Origin: Blautia luti
Lineage (GTDB): Bacteria > Bacillota > Clostridia > Lachnospirales > Lachnospiraceae
Assembly (NCBI RefSeq): GCF_033096465.1
Contig: NZ_AP028156.1
Location: 2,684,501 to 2,748,500, forward strand
DNA length: 64,000 nucleotides
Direction: 5' to 3'
Part shown: piece after piece, positions 55,479-63,955 of the stretch
Numbering within the stretch: the stretch's first letter is position 1
How the letters are laid out: the number at the start of each line of letters is the position of its first letter
Translations under genes and position numbers: made by a program
The notes under the pieces: generated by a model
What the model saw: the letters and a program-made list of their open reading frames with translations, nothing else
Databases searched by the model: none
What the model was told of the DNA's origin: nothing

Positions 55479-55514
55479 CAGCAGAAAAAACTATAAACAC
55501 AGTTTTTTCTGCTG
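55479..55514. repeat. Perfect inverted repeat in the 5' region of the IS66 element
   Basis: A 14-bp stem CAGCAGAAAAAACT/AGTTTTTTCTGCTG with an eight-base loop lies between the element end and its first ORF. With T runs in the stem it resembles a terminator that shields the transposase genes from outside transcription. Confidence 0.65.
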
Positions 55515-55599
55515 AAGATAATTATCCACAAAATAGAAAAAATAATTTCGTCACTTTTTACAATGACTTATACACACCTTTGAACAGTAACGACATGCT

Positions 55600-55695
55600 C
55601 GAATGTGCAATTCATCCCATCACCTATAGAGGGGAGGGAATTCTTGCTACGGTTGTTAAACCTTTTCTTTTCATTGTCCTTTTCTCCTGTTATTT
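55600..55695. repeat. Hairpin remnant that was the IS66 target
   Basis: Just right of the IS66 duplication, TCCCATCACCT-ATAG-AGGGGAGGGA (55615-55639) can fold into a hairpin with one bulge and one mismatch. It resembles the right-end hairpins of IS200/IS605-type elements, so the IS66 copy may have landed in an older transposon scar. No gene is present. Confidence 0.4.
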
Positions 55696-56274
55696 TTACT
55701 TTTTCATAGATTCCATTATTCTTTCACCAATCACTTCCACGGGATACAGCTCCAGATCCCGGAAAATAATTTCCATCACCCCTTCCTGAAGATTCACTGC
55801 ATACATATAGGAAAGAATCCCGCACAGATTTTCTTCCAGCCAGCCCAAGACTGTATCCAGTTCATGCTGTTTGTAATTTCCATCTGCCGAATAAACCTGA
55901 AACCCCTTTAACTTCCCGGCTTTCGAATATCCTGCCGGTAGGATCCTCTGGTACACCTTTTCCTTATAACAGTAAATCTGTCCCTTTATACAGCTGTCTT
56001 TTATTTTCAATACACATCCCGAAAAGCCCCAGTCAGACCATTTCCGCTGTCTGTCAGTATCATAAAATCTGGTCTGATAGAACAGCTGAACTTCTTTTTT
56101 ACCGCAAAAGTACTGACGTACACTGTCACAGATCAGATTTTCACCATATCCTGCCAGTTCCGGCAAAAGACTGACTGTCTTTCCATCAACATCAGCTGTT
56201 GCCTTTGGCATATTTCTTTTAAAAAACACTGCACGACTTCCTTTCCTGCTTATTTGTAAATTCTCATAGGACAT
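55696..56274 (-). CDS. Uncharacterised protein, 192 residues
   Basis: I do not recognise a family. The protein is soluble, basic and rich in Tyr, Lys and aromatic residues, with no signal peptide or membrane helix. It holds MPKATADVDGKTVSLLPELAGYG, a segment around WSDWGFSGCVLKIKDSC, and a Tyr-rich middle (GQIYCYKEKVYQRILP). The start is uncertain: an ATG with AAAGG very close upstream was chosen; a TTG 39 bases earlier is an alternative without a ribosome site. It lies on the same strand as the S41 protease gene, 51 bases after its stop. Confidence 0.6.
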   Translation of the reverse strand: MSYENLQISRKGSRAVFFKRNMPKATADVDGKTVSLLPELAGYGENLICDSVRQYFCGKKEVQLFYQTRFYDTDRQRKWSDWGFSGCVLKIKDSCIKGQIYCYKEKVYQRILPAGYSKAGKLKGFQVYSADGNYKQHELDTVLGWLEENLCGILSYMYAVNLQEGVMEIIFRDLELYPVEVIGERIMESMKK

Positions 56275-56325
56275 GCCTTTCTTTTTCTTATTGTATCGCT
56301 CTATCTGATACAAGTACAGCAGAAT

Positions 56326-57510
56326 TTATTTTTCTACTGCCTTTATGGCTTCCTGCAGCTGATTGTCTTCTTCATGAGTAATCTCGTCTTTATCTTTATT
56401 TAGAAGGCTGGTATCCAGGGAAACTTCTATGTCCGGTTTGATCCCTATTTTGTTGATGTTGTTTCCTTTTGGAGTGTAGTAGTTGGCGATGGTCAGTTTG
56501 ATGGCACTTCCGTCTGAGAGCTGACGGATGGACTGTACCACTCCTTTTCCATAAGTAGTTGTACCTACGATGGTTCCGATTCCATAGTCCTGTACTGCAC
56601 CGGCAAAAATCTCCGATGCGCTGGCGCTGTTTTCATTTACCAGGACTGCAAGTGGAATCTGGAGTTCATTTTTGCCATCACAGGTTTGTTCTTCTCTGTT
56701 TCCGTCTTTATCCTCTGTATATACGATCAGGCCTTCCGGCAGAATCTCTCTGAGTATCTCGCATACAGAGTCCAGAAGACCTCCCGGATTGTCCCTAAGA
56801 TCTACGATCAGACGTTTCATTTCCTGTTCATCCAGATTCTGAAATGCCTCACGATACTGCTCGCAGGTCACGCCTTTAAATTCTGTAATACGGATATAAC
56901 CAATCTGGTCATCCAGCATTTCATGGAATACAGAGGGCAGTTCCACATCGGTTATGGAAACTTTGATCTTCATGGGTTCTTCCACATTCTCTCTGTGGAC
57001 AGTAAGCACCACGCTTTCTTTGTCTGAATTCCGGATCATATCTGCCACATCAGAAACTGCTGTATCTGTAATATCTTCCCCGTCAATGGCGCTGACGATA
57101 TCATCTTTCTTCAGGCCTGCCGCTTCCCCGGGACCGCCCTCATAGCATTCTACGATCCGTATCCCTCCTTCTTTGTTCTTCTCCATGGAAATTCCAATTC
57201 CCTGATAAGTTCCCTGATTGGAGGTGTTTTCTTCTTCGTATTCTTCTGCTGTATAATATCTGGAATAAGGATCATCCAGGCCGTAGATCAGTCCTGTATA
57301 AAGACCTTCTTTTAATTTCTCCTGATCCTTATCTCCCAGATAAGACTCATCAATGATTTTCTCCAGTGCTGCCAGTTTCACGGTACACTTTCTGTCACTG
57401 AGCACACTTTTCCCGCCTGTGTAATTCACACCATAAAACACTCCTGTTCCCAGTACTGCCACAACAAGGCCTCCCGCAAGGGTGCCTTTCCAGAATTCTT
57501 TATTTTTCAT
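56326..57510 (-). CDS. S41 family C-terminal processing protease (CtpA-like)
   Basis: A 394-residue exported or membrane-anchored serine protease. The N-terminal membrane helix spans about residues 8-28. A PDZ domain follows (GIGISMEKNKEGG to DGEDITD, about residues 95-180). The S41 catalytic core has the Ser in NENSASASEIFAGA near residue 290 and the Lys in TTYGKGVVQ near 315. A peptidoglycan-binding domain is absent. The start is the Met after GGAG, which places the membrane helix at the N-terminus. It lies 62 bases after ftsX, a frequent arrangement (ftsE-ftsX-ctp) in Firmicutes. Confidence 0.92.
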   Translation of the reverse strand: MKNKEFWKGTLAGGLVVAVLGTGVFYGVNYTGGKSVLSDRKCTVKLAALEKIIDESYLGDKDQEKLKEGLYTGLIYGLDDPYSRYYTAEEYEEENTSNQGTYQGIGISMEKNKEGGIRIVECYEGGPGEAAGLKKDDIVSAIDGEDITDTAVSDVADMIRNSDKESVVLTVHRENVEEPMKIKVSITDVELPSVFHEMLDDQIGYIRITEFKGVTCEQYREAFQNLDEQEMKRLIVDLRDNPGGLLDSVCEILREILPEGLIVYTEDKDGNREEQTCDGKNELQIPLAVLVNENSASASEIFAGAVQDYGIGTIVGTTTYGKGVVQSIRQLSDGSAIKLTIANYYTPKGNNINKIGIKPDIEVSLDTSLLNKDKDEITHEEDNQLQEAIKAVEK

Positions 57511-57572
57511 GTTTATTCTCCACTTCTTTATAAAGAAACAGCCGTCGGTAAAATCCGGCGACTGCTTTTGTA

Positions 57573-58478
57573 CTATACTCTTAAATGTTTTCTGGTTGTA
57601 AAGAAACTTCCGATCAGACCGATTCCGATTCCAAGTCCGAGACTGATAGGAAGCAATGTCTGATAAATCTGCCATACAGGAATGAAATCCACCACTCCGC
57701 TGAGCACATTAAATTTCGTGAGAATATAGGATACTGCTCCATTATAACAGAAATACAGACCGATCAGCGGAACAGCCGCTCCGATAACGCCCAGAACAAT
57801 TCCCTCCAGAACGAAAGGTGCCCGGACAAACGCATCAGTAGCTCCTATATATTTCATGATTCCAATCTCATCCTTACGTACAGCAATACCTACTGACACA
57901 GTATTACTGATCAGGAAAATGGAAATAACCAGAAGCAGCACAATGATCGCAATGGAAACATAGGAAACCAGTTTGTTTACATTTCCCAGCGTCTTCGCAG
58001 CTTCTTCCGACTGGTTGACTTTTCTTACATGTTTCAGTTCCTGTATATAAGAAACAAGTTCTGTCTGTTTCGTGATGTCATTCATATATACACGGTAGTT
58101 CGCTGAATTGGCAAGCGGATTATCGTCCTTGAATCCATCTGCCGCTTCTGATCCCTGGAAATACTGATCTTTATATTCCTGCCATGCATCATCTGCTGAC
58201 TGGTACTCGATCTTCTCTACTTCCGGACGGGCTTTAATCTTTTTCCCGATGGCTTTGATCTGCTTATTTGTAGTTTCCTCATCAAAGAATACGGTGATGG
58301 GTACTTCCTGCTCTACTTTATGTGCAATGTTATTGACATTATTTACAATAGAAAAGAAAATCCCGAACAGAAAAATGCAGGCAGCCATGGTAATAATGGA
58401 AGCCAGGGAAAACATCCAGTTTCTTTTGATATTTTTGACACCCTGTTTCAGGGTGTACCAGATTGTACTAGGCCTCAT
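57573..58478 (-). CDS. ftsX: Cell division protein FtsX
   Basis: A 301-residue permease-like protein with four membrane segments (about residues 22-45, 170-195, 222-245 and 270-295) and one extracellular loop between the first two. With FtsE it controls peptidoglycan hydrolases at the division or lateral site rather than moving a substrate. The N-terminus is IWYTLKQGVKNIKRNW, as usual for Gram-positive FtsX. The ATG lies 11 bases inside the end of ftsE, so the two are coupled. Confidence 0.95.
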   Translation of the reverse strand: MRPSTIWYTLKQGVKNIKRNWMFSLASIITMAACIFLFGIFFSIVNNVNNIAHKVEQEVPITVFFDEETTNKQIKAIGKKIKARPEVEKIEYQSADDAWQEYKDQYFQGSEAADGFKDDNPLANSANYRVYMNDITKQTELVSYIQELKHVRKVNQSEEAAKTLGNVNKLVSYVSIAIIVLLLVISIFLISNTVSVGIAVRKDEIGIMKYIGATDAFVRAPFVLEGIVLGVIGAAVPLIGLYFCYNGAVSYILTKFNVLSGVVDFIPVWQIYQTLLPISLGLGIGIGLIGSFFTTRKHLRV

Positions 58479-59151
58479 GATATTCTCCCTCTTTCTCGTC
58501 ACTTATAATGGAACCTTCGTGCATGGTCACAACTCGTTTACGCATGGCGTTTACGATTTCTTTGTTATGTGTAACAACCACTACTGTGGTTCCTCTGTCG
58601 TTGATCTGTTCCAGAAGTTTCATGATCTCTTCGGAAGTCTTCGGATCCAGGTTTCCGGTTGGCTCATCTGCCAGAAGGATATCCGGGCGGTTTACCAGAG
58701 CTCTGGCCAGTGCTACTCTCTGCTGTTCTCCTCCGGATAACTCATCCGGATTGGATTTATATTTACCGGCAAGTCCTACCTCCTGAAGAACTTCCGGAAC
58801 CCTTTTACGGATGACGCGGGTAGGTCTGTTTACCACACGCTGGGCGAAAGCTACGTTCTCGTATACGTTTCTGTCTTTCAGAAGACGGAAATCCTGAAAT
58901 ACTACCCCGAGTTTACGGCGGTATTTGGCTACTCGTCTGTGTTTCATTCCTTCAAGGCGCTCTCCGCTTACAGTGATCTGGCCGGATGTGGAATCCAGTT
59001 CTTTCATAAGAAGCTTCACCAGGGTTGTTTTTCCTGATCCGCTGTTTCCTACTATAAATACGAATTCACCTTTATCTATATGTAAGTTCACATGGTTCAC
59101 GGCCGGAAGCCCGGGTCCGTAGGACTTGCTTACATCTACAAGGTCTATCAT
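58468..59151 (-). CDS. ftsE: Cell division ATP-binding protein FtsE
   Basis: A 227-residue ABC ATPase. Walker A is GNSGSGKTTLVKLL near residue 37, the signature is LSGGEQQRVALARAL near 138, and Walker B is ILLADEPTGNLD near 160. The start is the Met after GGAGG. Together with ftsX and the S41 gene it makes a likely operon behind a good promoter. Confidence 0.96.
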   Translation of the reverse strand: MIDLVDVSKSYGPGLPAVNHVNLHIDKGEFVFIVGNSGSGKTTLVKLLMKELDSTSGQITVSGERLEGMKHRRVAKYRRKLGVVFQDFRLLKDRNVYENVAFAQRVVNRPTRVIRKRVPEVLQEVGLAGKYKSNPDELSGGEQQRVALARALVNRPDILLADEPTGNLDPKTSEEIMKLLEQINDRGTTVVVVTHNKEIVNAMRKRVVTMHEGSIISDEKEGEYHEA

Positions 59152-59189
59152 GTATGTTTCCTCCAAATGGTTAATGTTTTCGTAATATT

Positions 59190-59218
59190 ATTGTAATATA
59201 CGTTTCCGATTTGTGCAA
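59190..59218 (-). promoter_or_regulatory. Sigma-A promoter of the ftsE operon
   Basis: On the minus strand TTGCAC (59213-59218) and TACAAT (59190-59195) are 17 bases apart, 39 bases before the ftsE start codon. Confidence 0.7.
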
Positions 59219-59347
59219 GAGGGTGTTTTCAGGTTTCATAGAATGTTCATACTTATTGACGTTCACTCCGTGTTCCTACACAACCCGAATTTTAACTATA
59301 CACTGTTGCAGAGAATTTGTAAAGAGCAGATATCTGACAGCAATAAT

Positions 59348-59370
59348 GCCTGCCGTAAAAAACGGCAGGC
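59348..59370. terminator. Hairpin between ftsE and the PucR-type regulator gene
   Basis: A perfect 9-bp GC-rich stem GCCTGCCGT/ACGGCAGGC with a five-base A-rich loop lies 64 bases past the regulator's stop. The T run after it on the minus strand is weak, so its efficiency is uncertain. Confidence 0.6.
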
Positions 59371-59434
59371 ATCTGGTAGACAAAGTTTCTTTTTTTAGTT
59401 GTTCAAAACGTCTCTTTTCCGCTAAAATACGGCA

Positions 59435-60523
59435 TCAGTACTCCAATGTTTCCATATATTTCATATACCGTACTACCATCAGCGCGATCTTGAATGTGAT
59501 GGCATCTTCGAATACACGGAGGTCAAGCCCTGTGCTTTTCTGAAGTTTATCGAGACGATAAACCAGAGTGTTTCTATGGATGTAAAGCTGTCTGGAAGTT
59601 TCGGATACGTTGAGACTGTTCTCGAAGAATTTGTCAATGGTAACAAGAGTCTCTTCATCGAAATCGTCAGGGGACTTGCCGCCGAAGATCTCCTTTATGA
59701 ACATTTTACACAGCGGGATCGGGAGCTGATAGATCAGACGTCCGATTCCAAGTGAACTGTATGCAATAACCTCTTTATCCCCGAAGAAGATCTTTCCTAC
59801 ATCCAGTGCCATACGGGCTTCTTTATAGGAACGTGATACTTCTTTCAGTTCATTGACGATGGTTCCATATGCCATATGTGTTCTGCCGTCATTTCCCATG
59901 CCAAGTGTATCCAGGATCGTATGGGCAAGCTGATCCATCTCCGGATAGTTCTCGCCTTCATCCAGTTCTTTTACAATAATGATGCTCTTCTCATCTACTG
60001 CTGTAATAAAATCCTTGCTCTTGCCGCCGAAAAGGCTCTTCACGCTCTCCATGGAACTGTGGTCTTTCTCCTGAGGCATTTCCAGGATCATTACCACTCG
60101 GCGTACATCCGCTTCAATATGAAGTTTCTTCGCACGATTATAAATATCCACCAGAAGCAGATTGTCAAGGAGAAGGTTCTTGATAAAGCTGTCTTTATCA
60201 AACCGTTCCTTATAGGCTACGATCAGATTCTGGATCTGGAATGCTGCCAGCTTGCCCACCATATAAGTATCCTCATCATCACCGTGAGCAACCAGAATAT
60301 ATTCCAGCTGATAATCATCACAGACTTTAAAATACTGGTAGCCTTTTACAAGCTGACTGTCAGCCTGAGACTCTACAAAAGCCTGCACATCTGCTGATGC
60401 AATGGAAAAATCTGCAAATGTACTTGCAAGCACTTTCCCCTCTGTATCAATTACACAAAATTCTGTTCTTGAAATTTCTTTTAATCCTTCAAGAGTATTC
60501 TGAAGCACCTGATTCGATATCAT
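59435..60523 (-). CDS. PucR/CdaR family transcriptional regulator
   Basis: A 362-residue regulator. The C-terminal PucR-type helix-turn-helix is near residues 300-350: NVSETSRQLYIHRNTLVYRLDKLQKSTGLDLR in outline, with the typical final FKIALMV segment. The middle part resembles the GGDEF-like domain of CdaR proteins, and the N-terminus (residues 1-110) is a small sensor-like domain beginning MISNQVLQNTLEGLKEIS. Family members control sugar-acid, purine or polyketide pathways; the target here is not apparent, since its neighbours are FtsEX and a YitT protein. Confidence 0.87.
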   Translation of the reverse strand: MISNQVLQNTLEGLKEISRTEFCVIDTEGKVLASTFADFSIASADVQAFVESQADSQLVKGYQYFKVCDDYQLEYILVAHGDDEDTYMVGKLAAFQIQNLIVAYKERFDKDSFIKNLLLDNLLLVDIYNRAKKLHIEADVRRVVMILEMPQEKDHSSMESVKSLFGGKSKDFITAVDEKSIIIVKELDEGENYPEMDQLAHTILDTLGMGNDGRTHMAYGTIVNELKEVSRSYKEARMALDVGKIFFGDKEVIAYSSLGIGRLIYQLPIPLCKMFIKEIFGGKSPDDFDEETLVTIDKFFENSLNVSETSRQLYIHRNTLVYRLDKLQKSTGLDLRVFEDAITFKIALMVVRYMKYMETLEY

Positions 60524-60708
60524 CCAAATTCAATCCCTTCTCATCTATAGTGTTTGTTCTTCCGTTTTAACCATAAATCTTTATACCTGCAATACATTTT
60601 AATACAAATTCACCAAAAATAAAAGAGGAAAGATGAAAAAACTTACAATTTTTTGTATAACTTTTTTTATATTTTGCTCAGTTTTGTCCTATAAATTGAC
60701 GCTTTTGA

Positions 60709-61581
60709 TTATTTTTTCTCGATAAATCCTTCTCCATGTACTTCTCTTGCATCTGTAACGATCACAAATGCATCCGGATCGATCTTATCCACCTTTTCCT
60801 TCAACATGATAATTTCTTTTTTGTTCACTACACAGAAGAGCATCAGCTTATCCTGACCGGAATACATTCCTCTTGCATTGATTCCTGTGACTCCACGATC
60901 AAGGTCATTGATGATCATATCTGAAATCTCTTTTGGCTTTCCTGTGATGATATAGGCTGCCTTGGAAAATTTCAAACCTTCGATCAGTCCATCAGAAACC
61001 TTGGTCACCAGATATACTGCGATGATGGCATATAAAGCTTTATGAACACCGAACACATACATTCCCACAAGCACAACCATTGCATCGATCACTTGCATGA
61101 TCTGTGCAATGGAATAATGTTTCAGGAATTTCTGGATAATAGCAGCCATCATGTCTGTTCCTCCGGTTGTTCCACCTCCCAGGAAAACCAGACCAATTCC
61201 TACCCCCTGGATCACACCACCGTACAATGCCGAAAGAAGCAGATCATTTCCTGCCAGATTCCATACCGGCTGGATGGCCAGCCATACAGAAAGGGAGATT
61301 TCACCCAGTATGGCTCTTTTTATAAAAGAAAATCCTCTCACCTTCCAGGCAATAACAAACAGTGGAAGGTTTAATACACAGTTTGTAACCCAGAGAGGTA
61401 TTCCGCCTTCTATTAGATTCTTCGTCCATGCCTTAATAATAATGGCGATACCTGAAAAGCCCCCGGTTACCATTCCTGCTGCATCAAATACAGAATTAAT
61501 AGCAAGGGACATCAAACCGGTTCCCACAATGATCATCAGATAATCCAGCCCTACCGGCTTTTTCCCATTTACTTTTAACAT
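60709..61581 (-). CDS. YitT family membrane protein
   Basis: A 290-residue protein with about five membrane segments in the first 190 residues (DUF161 repeats, with IGLVFLGGGTTGGTDMMA near residue 130) and a cytoplasmic C-terminal DUF2179 domain (residues 205-290, with GVTGINARGMYSGQDKLMLFCVV). The function is unknown; a transport role is often suggested. The start is the ATG seven bases after GGAGG; a GTG one codon earlier is equally open. Confidence 0.88.
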   Translation of the reverse strand: MLKVNGKKPVGLDYLMIIVGTGLMSLAINSVFDAAGMVTGGFSGIAIIIKAWTKNLIEGGIPLWVTNCVLNLPLFVIAWKVRGFSFIKRAILGEISLSVWLAIQPVWNLAGNDLLLSALYGGVIQGVGIGLVFLGGGTTGGTDMMAAIIQKFLKHYSIAQIMQVIDAMVVLVGMYVFGVHKALYAIIAVYLVTKVSDGLIEGLKFSKAAYIITGKPKEISDMIINDLDRGVTGINARGMYSGQDKLMLFCVVNKKEIIMLKEKVDKIDPDAFVIVTDAREVHGEGFIEKK

Positions 61582-61640
61582 CACTTTTCCTCCATGCTAT
61601 CACTTCATCACTGCGCTGTAATTATTTTTCTGTAAACTAC

Positions 61641-61679
61641 AAGAACGGCAGCAATCCCTCAAGGACTGCTCCCGTTCTT
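61641..61679 (-). terminator. Hairpin after the PqqD-like gene
   Basis: AAGAACGG and CCGTTCTT form an 8-bp stem, extended inside by AGCA/TGCT with bulges, nine bases past the PqqD-like stop codon. The T run that follows on the minus strand is modest. Confidence 0.6.
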
Positions 61680-61688
61680 ATTTTAGCC

Positions 61689-62057
61689 TTATTTCTTCGG
61701 CTTATTGATAAAATCAACAAAATGATAGCTCTCCATTATCTGGAAATACTTTACGATCCTCGGATAAAGAGGCTCTGCTTTCTCTCCGAATTCCTCTTTC
61801 ACCAGTGCCGCAATCTCTGCCACTGTTTTCTTACCATCAATCAGCGGCCAGATAAAAGTTCCGTTCTGATCCAGATGTATCTTCGTATATCTGGGTTTAT
61901 TGAACAGTTTCTGCGCGATCGTATTGAACGCACCTTTATTTTCTATTTCCAACACCATTTTCCCTCTGATGTCCTCATGCCAGCGAAGCTGACCGGAACG
62001 CTCAGGAATCAGATCCAGATAATTGATCTGCTGCTCTTTCTTTTTATTATTTTTCAT
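61689..62057 (-). CDS. PqqD-like (RRE-type) protein coupled to the OPT transporter
   Basis: A 122-residue protein whose central part, GTFIWPLIDGKKTVAEIAALVKEEFGE, has the winged-helix pattern of the PqqD family, the RiPP-recognition-element fold that binds leader peptides in many peptide-modifying systems. The N-terminus is lysine-rich. Here there is no radical-SAM maturase or precursor peptide nearby. Its start codon shares one base with the stop codon of the OPT gene, so it is translationally coupled to that transporter. The family is fairly clear, and the role is unknown. Confidence 0.75.
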   Translation of the reverse strand: MKNNKKKEQQINYLDLIPERSGQLRWHEDIRGKMVLEIENKGAFNTIAQKLFNKPRYTKIHLDQNGTFIWPLIDGKKTVAEIAALVKEEFGEKAEPLYPRIVKYFQIMESYHFVDFINKPKK

Positions 62058-63955
62058 CAGGCTTTCTTCTTTTTCCAGATACTGAATTTCATCAGGAACA
62101 GGATCATAAGAACCATAATGATCACGCCGCCGGCATTTCCAAGGTTAAGGCTTCCGGAAAGATCGAATACACCACTTACGTTTACAACTGCAAGAATTGC
62201 AAGTAAGATACCTACAAGACCTTCACCGGCGATCATACCAGCACAATAAAGTGTACCGTCTGTTGCCTGTGCCTCTTTAGTCTTAGCATCAACGTTCTTT
62301 CTGCCGTCAACGAACATACGAACAACACCACCGATCATGATAGTAGCGTTGAGGTAGATTGGAAGGTAAAGACCGATAGCAAATGGCATAACCGGAATTC
62401 TTAAGATTTCCAGACCAATTGCAAGGAATACACCGATAAATACCAGTGTCCATGGAAGCTTGCCGCCCATGATACCTTCTACGATCATCTTCATCAGAGT
62501 TGCCTGAGGAGCAGGTACTTCTGCACTTCCGTATCCCCATGCAGTGTTCAGAAGATAAAGAACACCACCGATAGCAAGACCGGAAGCAACAACACCGATA
62601 AGCTCACCGATCTGCTGTTTCTTAGGAGTTGCACCAAGAAGATAACCTGTCTTTAAATCCTGTGAAGTATCACCTGCGATTGCTGCTACGATACAGATTA
62701 CGGAACCGATAGCAATTGCTGCTTTCATTCCGTCGATACCGGTTTTGCCGGATGCTTTGATAATCATTGTTGCGATCAGAAGAGTAGCGATAGCCATACC
62801 TGATACAGGGTTGTTGGAGCTTCCTACAAGACCAACCATACGGGAAGATACAGTTGCAAAGAAGAAGCCGAAGATTACGATGATCAGCGCACCGATCGGG
62901 TTAACCGGGATAGCCGGAACAAGCCAGATGATTGCAACCATTGCCACAATACCGATCAGGATAATGTTCATCGGAAGATCCTGTGCGGTTCTTTCTGTAC
63001 TTGTATTCTTACCGCCCTTCATGCTCTTCATGGAATCGCGGAAGGTTGTAATGATCAGAGGCAGGGATTTGATCAGGGAAATAATACCACCTGTTGCGAT
63101 AGCTCCTGCTCCGATATATTTTACATAAGTACTCCAGATTTTAGATGCTCCGCCTGCTGCATAAAGAGCAGAAATTGTTTCTGTTCCGGGATACATAACT
63201 GTATCAGCTCCGAACAGACAGATTACCGGAATCAGCACCATCCAGCCAATAAGAGAACCAACAAACATAAAGGATGCGATTCTTGGTCCTACGATATATC
63301 CAACACCGAGAAGTGCAGGATAGCATTCCATACCAATTTCACCTTTGAATCCTTTAAATGCTGCTGCAACGTCTGCAGGGATTACCTTTAAACCGTCAAC
63401 GACAAATTTAAAGATCGCTGCGATTCCCATACCTGAGAATACTGTCGCAGCGTTTGCACCACCCTCTTCACCTGCAAGAAGAACATCTGCGCAGGCAGTT
63501 CCTTCAGGATAAAGAAGTGTTGCATGCTCTTTTACGATCAGTGCGTTACGAAGTGGCACCATAAAAAGTACACCAAGAACACCACCGCAAAGTGCGATTA
63601 ATGTGATTTCCACGATACCCGGCATTTCACAAAGTCCTTCTTCTGCCCAGAGGAACAGAGCAGGCATTGTGAAAATTGCACCGGCTGCCAGTGATTCACC
63701 GGCTGAACCGATTGTCTGGACCATGTTGCTCTCCAGAATGGAGTTCTTTTTCATGATCTTGCGAATTACGCCCATGGAAATAACTGCTGCCGGAATGGAA
63801 GCAGATACAGTCATACCTACACGCAGACCAAGATAAGCATTGGCTGCACCGAAGATAACTGCAAGGATAACACCCATGATGATGGATGTCACCGTAAATT
63901 CAGGTGTGATCTTGTCAGCCGGAATATACGGTTTGAACTCTTTGTTTTTGTCCAT
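62057..63955 (-). CDS. OPT family oligopeptide transporter
   Basis: A 632-residue permease with about 15 or 16 membrane segments, of the OPT family that imports oligopeptides or metal-peptide complexes by proton coupling. Family motifs are GVILAVIFGAANAYLGLRVGMTVSASIPAAV near residue 30 and LYPEGTACADVLLAGEEGG near residue 150, the latter being the well-known OPT signature region. SSNNPVSGMAIATLL near residue 390 is another. It lies at the right edge of the window but is complete. GGGAGAGGAAATC precedes the ATG. The PqqD-like gene follows directly. Confidence 0.92.
   Translation of the reverse strand: MDKNKEFKPYIPADKITPEFTVTSIIMGVILAVIFGAANAYLGLRVGMTVSASIPAAVISMGVIRKIMKKNSILESNMVQTIGSAGESLAAGAIFTMPALFLWAEEGLCEMPGIVEITLIALCGGVLGVLFMVPLRNALIVKEHATLLYPEGTACADVLLAGEEGGANAATVFSGMGIAAIFKFVVDGLKVIPADVAAAFKGFKGEIGMECYPALLGVGYIVGPRIASFMFVGSLIGWMVLIPVICLFGADTVMYPGTETISALYAAGGASKIWSTYVKYIGAGAIATGGIISLIKSLPLIITTFRDSMKSMKGGKNTSTERTAQDLPMNIILIGIVAMVAIIWLVPAIPVNPIGALIIVIFGFFFATVSSRMVGLVGSSNNPVSGMAIATLLIATMIIKASGKTGIDGMKAAIAIGSVICIVAAIAGDTSQDLKTGYLLGATPKKQQIGELIGVVASGLAIGGVLYLLNTAWGYGSAEVPAPQATLMKMIVEGIMGGKLPWTLVFIGVFLAIGLEILRIPVMPFAIGLYLPIYLNATIMIGGVVRMFVDGRKNVDAKTKEAQATDGTLYCAGMIAGEGLVGILLAILAVVNVSGVFDLSGSLNLGNAGGVIIMVLMILFLMKFSIWKKKKA

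Larger units (their letters stand above)
53355..55591 (-). mobile_element. IS66 family insertion sequence, complete, 2,237 bp
   Basis: The ends are GTTACTGTTCAAGGGT at 53355 and, inverted, ACCTTTGAACAGTAAC ending at 55591: a 12-bp perfect inverted repeat, 15 of 16 over the longer span. The 8-bp sequence GACATGCT flanks it on both sides (53347-53354 and 55592-55599), the duplication size usual for IS66. Inside are a 54-codon ORF and the tnpC transposase. The IS66 tnpA and tnpB (Orf2) partners of classical members are missing. A hairpin at the 5' side and a terminator at the 3' side bound the genes. Confidence 0.93.

Noticed and set aside
55283..55531. 82-codon minus-strand frame at the 5' side of the IS66 element
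   Set aside because: It runs through the inverted repeat at 55479-55514 and overlaps the better-supported 54-codon ORF out of frame.
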